From contig JANMDR010000163.1 of assembly GCA_031376425.1 (NCBI GenBank), forward strand, positions 1 through 9,524: a DNA stretch of 9,524 nucleotides, given 5' to 3'. A program made the position numbers and the translations under genes. The first letter of the stretch is position 1, and the number at the start of each line of letters is the position of its first letter. Positions 7,281 through 9,524 of this stretch are shown one piece after another. The stretch comes from JANMDR01 sp031376425. GTDB lineage: Bacteria; Pseudomonadota; Gammaproteobacteria; Burkholderiales; Usitatibacteraceae. The notes under the pieces are model-generated. The model was not told where the DNA came from. It saw only the letters and a program-made list of their open reading frames with translations, and did not search any database.

Positions 7281-7286
7281 AGGTGA
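7281..7286 (+). promoter_or_regulatory. Ribosome binding site that fixes the GTG start of tesA
   Basis: AGGTGA lies 4 bases before GTG at 7291. No ATG exists in frame between here and the catalytic GDS motif, so the GTG with this site is the credible start and gives a complete signal peptide. Confidence 0.7.
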
Positions 7287-7290
7287 AATT

Positions 7291-8010
7291 GTGCTCCCTA
7301 TCAGATCTCTGCGTTTTGTTAAATGTTTCTTTAAAAGTACCTACTTTTTGATATTTACAGCCATCACATTGGCAATTTTTTCAGGTGCAATCCCCGCTGT
7401 TGCCAAAACCACCACTACGATTAGCAAACCCGAAACCGTGCTGGTTTTTGGCGATAGCCTGTGTGCCGCCTATAACATTGCGCCTACTTCGGGTTGGGTA
7501 TATTTGTTAGAACAGCAGTTGGCACCACGCAATGTGAAGATCGTGAACGCCTGTGTAAGTGGCGAAACTACAGCAGGAGGTTTGGCGCGTTTGCCGCAGG
7601 CATTACAGACCCACAAGCCCAGCGTGGTGGTGTTAGAGCTGGGTGCCAACGATGCTCTGCGTGGCTTGAGCGTAAAGCAGATGCGTGCAAATATGGATGC
7701 GATGATAGTGGCCGCGCAAAAATCAGGCGCTAAGGTGCTGCTGCTGGGCATTCAAATTCCGTCTAACTACGGCCAGCAATACACGATGGATTTTAGAGCG
7801 GTGTTCACGGATGTCGCCAAGAAATTTAAAATAGATTTGATTCCATTTTTTCTCGAAGCGCTCATGACACCTACTGGTATGCGCGCTGATTTAATGCTGG
7901 ATGATCGCCTGCATCCCAATGCAACGGCGCAACCGATGATTCTAGCCACGGTGCAACCATTGATAGAAAAACAACTGGCTAATAAAACAGCCACTGCACC
8001 GAAACGATGA
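7291..8010 (+). CDS. tesA: TesA-like SGNH hydrolase (acyl-CoA thioesterase I / lysophospholipase L1 / arylesterase)
   Basis: A 239-residue exported esterase starting at GTG. The signal peptide spans about residues 1-38 (basic start, long hydrophobic core, IPAVA before KT). All SGNH blocks are present: S56 in FGDSLCAAY, G91 in VSGETTAGG, N120 in ELGANDALRG, and D205/H208 in DDRLHPN. The order and spacing match E. coli TesA, a periplasmic enzyme that hydrolyses acyl-thioesters, lysophospholipids and aryl esters; the natural substrate here is not determined. The mature protein has exactly two cysteines, C58 (two residues after the nucleophile) and C88 (three before the oxyanion glycine), both at positions that are Ser in E. 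coli TesA. The stop codon overlaps the mnmH start in ATGA, so the two genes are very probably co-transcribed and coupled. The usual divergent ybbA-type ABC transporter neighbour is absent here. Confidence 0.9.
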   Translation: MLPIRSLRFVKCFFKSTYFLIFTAITLAIFSGAIPAVAKTTTTISKPETVLVFGDSLCAAYNIAPTSGWVYLLEQQLAPRNVKIVNACVSGETTAGGLARLPQALQTHKPSVVVLELGANDALRGLSVKQMRANMDAMIVAAQKSGAKVLLLGIQIPSNYGQQYTMDFRAVFTDVAKKFKIDLIPFFLEALMTPTGMRADLMLDDRLHPNATAQPMILATVQPLIEKQLANKTATAPKR

Positions 8011-9173
8011 ATGCTGACGAAGCATTACCAGCGTTTTCAGATGCTGTGGATGCGTCAGCTGAGATTACGCCCAAGCCGCAATCTAAGCCACCACACAAAT
8101 TAAGACCTAGCGGTGATGTTGAATCGTTGCCGTTAACAGTCGAACAGTTACAACAGTATTCAGCAATTATTGATGTGCGTTCACCAGCTGAATTTGCACT
8201 TGATCATTTGCCCAATGCGATTAATCTGCCAGTTTTAAGTAATGACGAACGCGTGGTAGTGGGTACGCTTTACAAGCAGCAAGGGGCGTTTGCCGCTAAA
8301 AAAATTGGCGCGGCTGTGGTGGCGCGTAATATTGCGGGGCACTTGGATGTTTATTTTGCCGATAAGCCTAAGCATTTTAAAGCCTTGATTTATTGTTGGC
8401 GCGGTGGCGGGCGATCAGGCGCTATGACGCATATTTTGCGCACTATTGGTTTTGATGCCAAGCAATTGCAAGGCGGCTATAAGGCGTGGCGGGCACAATT
8501 GGTGCTAGATATTGACGCACTCGCGCCGCAATTTAGCTATCGAGTCATTTGCGGGCGCACTGGTTCTGGCAAAAGTAGACTGCTTGAAGCGCTGGCGCGC
8601 CAAGGCGCTCAGGTGCTGGATTTAGAGCAATTGGCTGCGCATAAGGGCTCTATCTTAGGAAACCTACCAGACACGCCGCAGCCCAGCCAGAAAGGCTTTG
8701 AAAGCTTGGTGTGGGCAGCCCTCAATCGCTTTGATGTGACGCAGCCCGTTTTTGTGGAAGCGGAAAGTAAAAAAGTGGGCGCGGTTCAGGTGCCGCATCT
8801 ACTCATGGAAACCATGCGCAGCAGCGCCTGCATTGAAGTGGTAACGCCCCAAAATGCCCGTATTGACTTACTGCGCGAGGAGTATCAACATTTAATTGAA
8901 CACCCTGCCCTACTTTTTTCTAAGCTTGATTGTTTGGTAGGATTACATTCGCAGGCACAAATTGACGAATGGAAGGCATTTGCTAATGCTGAGGATTGGC
9001 ACAGTTTTGTCGAGAGCATGCTACTAAAACACTATGATCCCGCCTATACACGTTCCATGTTTTCCAACTATATTCATGCCAATACCGCCGCCGTAGTTGC
9101 CGTAAATGATATTTCAACAGCGGGTTTTGATCGTTGTGCGCAAGCCTTACTTGCGACTTTTTCCACACAATAG
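8007..9173 (+). CDS. mnmH: tRNA 2-selenouridine synthase MnmH/SelU
   Basis: A 388-residue protein. An N-terminal rhodanese domain spans about residues 45-165 (IIDVRSPAEF, INLPVLSNDERVVVGTLYKQQG, and the catalytic loop YCWRGGGRSG with C130). A C-terminal P-loop domain follows (GRTGSGKS, 183-190, then LDLEQLAAHKGSILG). MnmH acts at the wobble 2-thiouridine of certain tRNAs, replacing sulfur with selenium by way of a geranylated intermediate. It uses selenophosphate made by SelD, which is not in this window. ATG at 8007 overlaps the tesA stop (ATGA) and lacks a clear Shine-Dalgarno sequence, which suggests translation coupled to tesA. The first 40 residues or so (Ala/Pro/Lys-rich) exceed the E. 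coli N-terminus, so a later start such as a TTG near 8126 cannot be excluded. No terminator is visible after the stop. Confidence 0.93.
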   Translation: MNADEALPAFSDAVDASAEITPKPQSKPPHKLRPSGDVESLPLTVEQLQQYSAIIDVRSPAEFALDHLPNAINLPVLSNDERVVVGTLYKQQGAFAAKKIGAAVVARNIAGHLDVYFADKPKHFKALIYCWRGGGRSGAMTHILRTIGFDAKQLQGGYKAWRAQLVLDIDALAPQFSYRVICGRTGSGKSRLLEALARQGAQVLDLEQLAAHKGSILGNLPDTPQPSQKGFESLVWAALNRFDVTQPVFVEAESKKVGAVQVPHLLMETMRSSACIEVVTPQNARIDLLREEYQHLIEHPALLFSKLDCLVGLHSQAQIDEWKAFANAEDWHSFVESMLLKHYDPAYTRSMFSNYIHANTAAVVAVNDISTAGFDRCAQALLATFSTQ

Positions 9174-9230
9174 GGTGCTAAGTTGCAAACACGCATTTGC
9201 AAACAATATGACGCTGGCTATCTATTCTCA

Positions 9231-9258
9231 TTGATTTAATCGCAATTTGCGCTACACT
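9231..9258 (+). promoter_or_regulatory. Putative promoter of the Ser/Thr kinase gene
   Basis: TTGATT (9231-9236) and TACACT (9253-9258) are separated by 16 bases, each with 4/6 matches to sigma70 consensus. This would give a leader of about 70 bases. Confidence 0.35.
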
Positions 9259-9267
9259 TTGCCGATA

Positions 9268-9308
9268 GGTTGAATAAGGCAAGCTCAGCGAGGAGAAACA
9301 CTTCAACC
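9268..9308 (+). repeat. Inverted repeat in the kinase leader
   Basis: GGTTGAA (9268-9274) and TTCAACC (9302-9308) are perfect 7-base arms around a 27-base loop that contains an AGGAG sequence with no suitably spaced start codon. It lies between the putative promoter and the real ribosome binding site. It could fold as a leader hairpin or be a chance repeat. Confidence 0.3.
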
Positions 9309-9334
9309 GTAGCAGTAAAAATAACGGGGACAAA

Positions 9335-9524
9335 ATGGCTGCCAGCAAACCACAGAAAATTGGCAAATATAATGTAATTTCAGAGCTAGGACGCGGCGCT
9401 ACTTCCGTCGTCTATTTGGCTGAAGATGAATTTAATGACCGCAAAGTAGCCATTAAAGTAGCCAATGCCATGGAAGGCATGGGTGCTGAGGAAGCCAAAC
9501 GCTTTGAAATTACATTATATTTGC
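9335..9524 (+). CDS. Hanks-type serine/threonine protein kinase, N-terminal fragment
   Basis: The frame runs from ATG at 9335 to the window end without a stop (63 codons seen). The start is supported by GGGGA (9326-9330), 4 bases upstream. The visible part is the kinase N-lobe: KIGKYNVISELGRG, the glycine-rich ATP loop GRGATSVV (residues 19-26, with Ser at the third glycine position), YLAEDEF, and the ATP-anchoring lysine K41 in KVAIKVAN. There is no signal peptide, so the kinase domain should be cytoplasmic. The catalytic loop, activation segment and any membrane or sensor domain lie beyond the window, so activity and substrates cannot be judged. It is probably transcribed from its own promoter, although read-through from mnmH is possible because no terminator separates them. 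Confidence 0.88.
   Translation, partial: MAASKPQKIGKYNVISELGRGATSVVYLAEDEFNDRKVAIKVANAMEGMGAEEAKRFEITLYL

Noticed and set aside
9183..9204. Direct repeat TTGCAAAC (9183-9190 and 9197-9204) after mnmH
   Set aside because: Only two copies of a short AT-rich 8-mer. The possible 5-bp hairpin it forms has no T-run, so I do not call it a terminator or a regulatory site.
9178..9366. 62-codon minus-strand frame between mnmH and the kinase
   Set aside because: It overlaps the kinase start, promoter and leader on the opposite strand, and shows no family resemblance.

Overview
The window looks like an ordinary chromosomal stretch from a Gram-negative proteobacterium. A betaproteobacterium (Burkholderiales/Nitrosomonadales-like) is my best guess. 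This is inferred from exported proteins with Sec or Tat leaders, a periplasmic phosphate-binding protein, an OlsB-type ornithine lipid acyltransferase, a TesA-type SGNH esterase and MnmH. Base composition looks close to balanced by eye. I see no tRNA, rRNA, insertion sequence, CRISPR array or phage gene. Both ends cut through genes.

Left half (about 1-4.5 kb), a phosphate-limitation neighbourhood: the 3' part of an OlsB-like N-acyltransferase (+), a PstS-type phosphate-binding protein (-) converging on it with a gap of only 26 bases, and a divergent PhoX-family (DUF839) alkaline phosphatase (+). Together these would release phosphate from organic esters (PhoX), capture it in the periplasm (PstS) and replace phospholipid with phosphorus-free ornithine lipid (OlsB). 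The pstS/phoX intergenic region (327 bases) holds a degenerate Pho-box-like direct repeat on the pstS strand. No pstCAB genes follow pstS, so it stands alone here. A strong intrinsic terminator ends phoX.

Right half (about 4.5-9.5 kb): a large exported S9-family serine peptidase of the glutamyl-endopeptidase type (-). Divergent from it is a two-gene unit, a TesA-like SGNH thioesterase/lysophospholipase and MnmH/SelU (tRNA 2-selenouridine synthase), joined by an ATGA stop/start overlap. The last gene is the N-terminal part of a Hanks-type Ser/Thr protein kinase (+) with its own apparent promoter and leader.

I do not see a clearly new system. The observations most worth following are the clustered phosphate-starvation functions with a candidate Pho box, the two active-site-flanking cysteines in the TesA homologue, the tesA-mnmH translational coupling, and the Asp-to-Glu change in the PstS binding site.
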